From NCBI GenBank assembly GCA_017390245.1, contig JAFPCE010000018.1, positions 1 to 14,495 of the forward strand: 14,495 nucleotides of DNA, written 5' to 3'. The translations under genes were made by a program, and so were the position numbers. Within the stretch, counting starts at the first letter, position 1; every line of letters begins with the position of its first letter. The notes under the pieces are model-generated. The model was not told where the DNA came from and searched no databases. It saw only the letters and a program-made list of their open reading frames with translations. This document shows positions 14,394 through 14,495 of the stretch, in pieces. This stretch comes from Selenomonadaceae bacterium (lineage in GTDB: Bacteria > Bacillota > Negativicutes > Selenomonadales > Selenomonadaceae).

Positions 14394-14495
14394 TTCTTGA
14401 TTTTTTGTAAAATATGTGATTTAGGTTTCGCCAATAGAAAATGCCGATGAATGTCTTTAAATATTGCAGCAATGATAGTTTTATGGTGAAAATAG

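Noticed and set aside
14345..14494. 49-codon open stretch on the - strand upstream of nrdD, entering from the window edge
   Set aside because: It has no ATG, lacks the GC-rich third positions of the neighbouring genes, reads as Lys/Ile/His-rich as AT-rich spacer does, and overlaps the candidate nrdD promoter. It could be the end of an upstream gene, but support is too weak.
14441..14495. Short + strand open frame beginning MPMNVFKYC and running off the window end
   Set aside because: Only 18 codons are visible, with no SD and no recognisable sequence.

Overview
The window looks like a lipopolysaccharide (LPS) locus from a diderm Firmicute of the Negativicutes type (Selenomonas, Anaerovibrio or Mitsuokella relatives). 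That assignment is inference. It rests on a nearly complete ADP-L-glycero-D-manno-heptose pathway plus several core glycosyltransferases, which imply an outer membrane. These sit beside a Firmicute-style anaerobic ribonucleotide reductase, and the genes have strong Gram-positive-like Shine-Dalgarno (SD) sequences.

Region 1 (1-3876, + strand) begins inside a heptose-7-phosphate kinase (HldA/RfaE1 type). A separate heptose-1-phosphate adenylyltransferase (HldC/RfaE2) follows, then three tandem family-9 glycosyltransferases (heptosyltransferase family). Genes overlap by one base or lie 8-21 bases apart, so this is one operon.

Region 2 (3877-6632, + strand) starts with a 131-base gap that holds a candidate promoter and a perfect 8-bp inverted repeat. 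A second, complete HldA-type kinase, the epimerase HldD and the phosphatase GmhB follow, closed by a hairpin terminator. Kinase, phosphatase, adenylyltransferase and epimerase together convert heptose 7-phosphate to ADP-L,D-heptose, and the family-9 enzymes would use that product. GmhA, the first enzyme, is not in the window.

Region 3 (6669-12034, + strand) has a family-2 and a family-8 glycosyltransferase, a DUF535 (VirK/YbjX) protein, a membrane-anchored LTA-synthase-like alkaline-phosphatase-superfamily transferase, and a small HD-domain protein. It ends at a strong bidirectional terminator. It probably extends and decorates the LPS core.

Region 4 (12047-14495, - strand) is the convergent class III ribonucleotide reductase nrdD with its upstream region. 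Its C-terminus ends without the usual glycyl-radical tail.

The observations most worth checking are the two kinase paralogues in one locus, the shortened NrdD C-terminus, the 11-bp-period repeat before hldD, the inverted repeat at the promoter before the second kinase, and the DUF535/LTA-synthase-like pair in a diderm LPS cluster.
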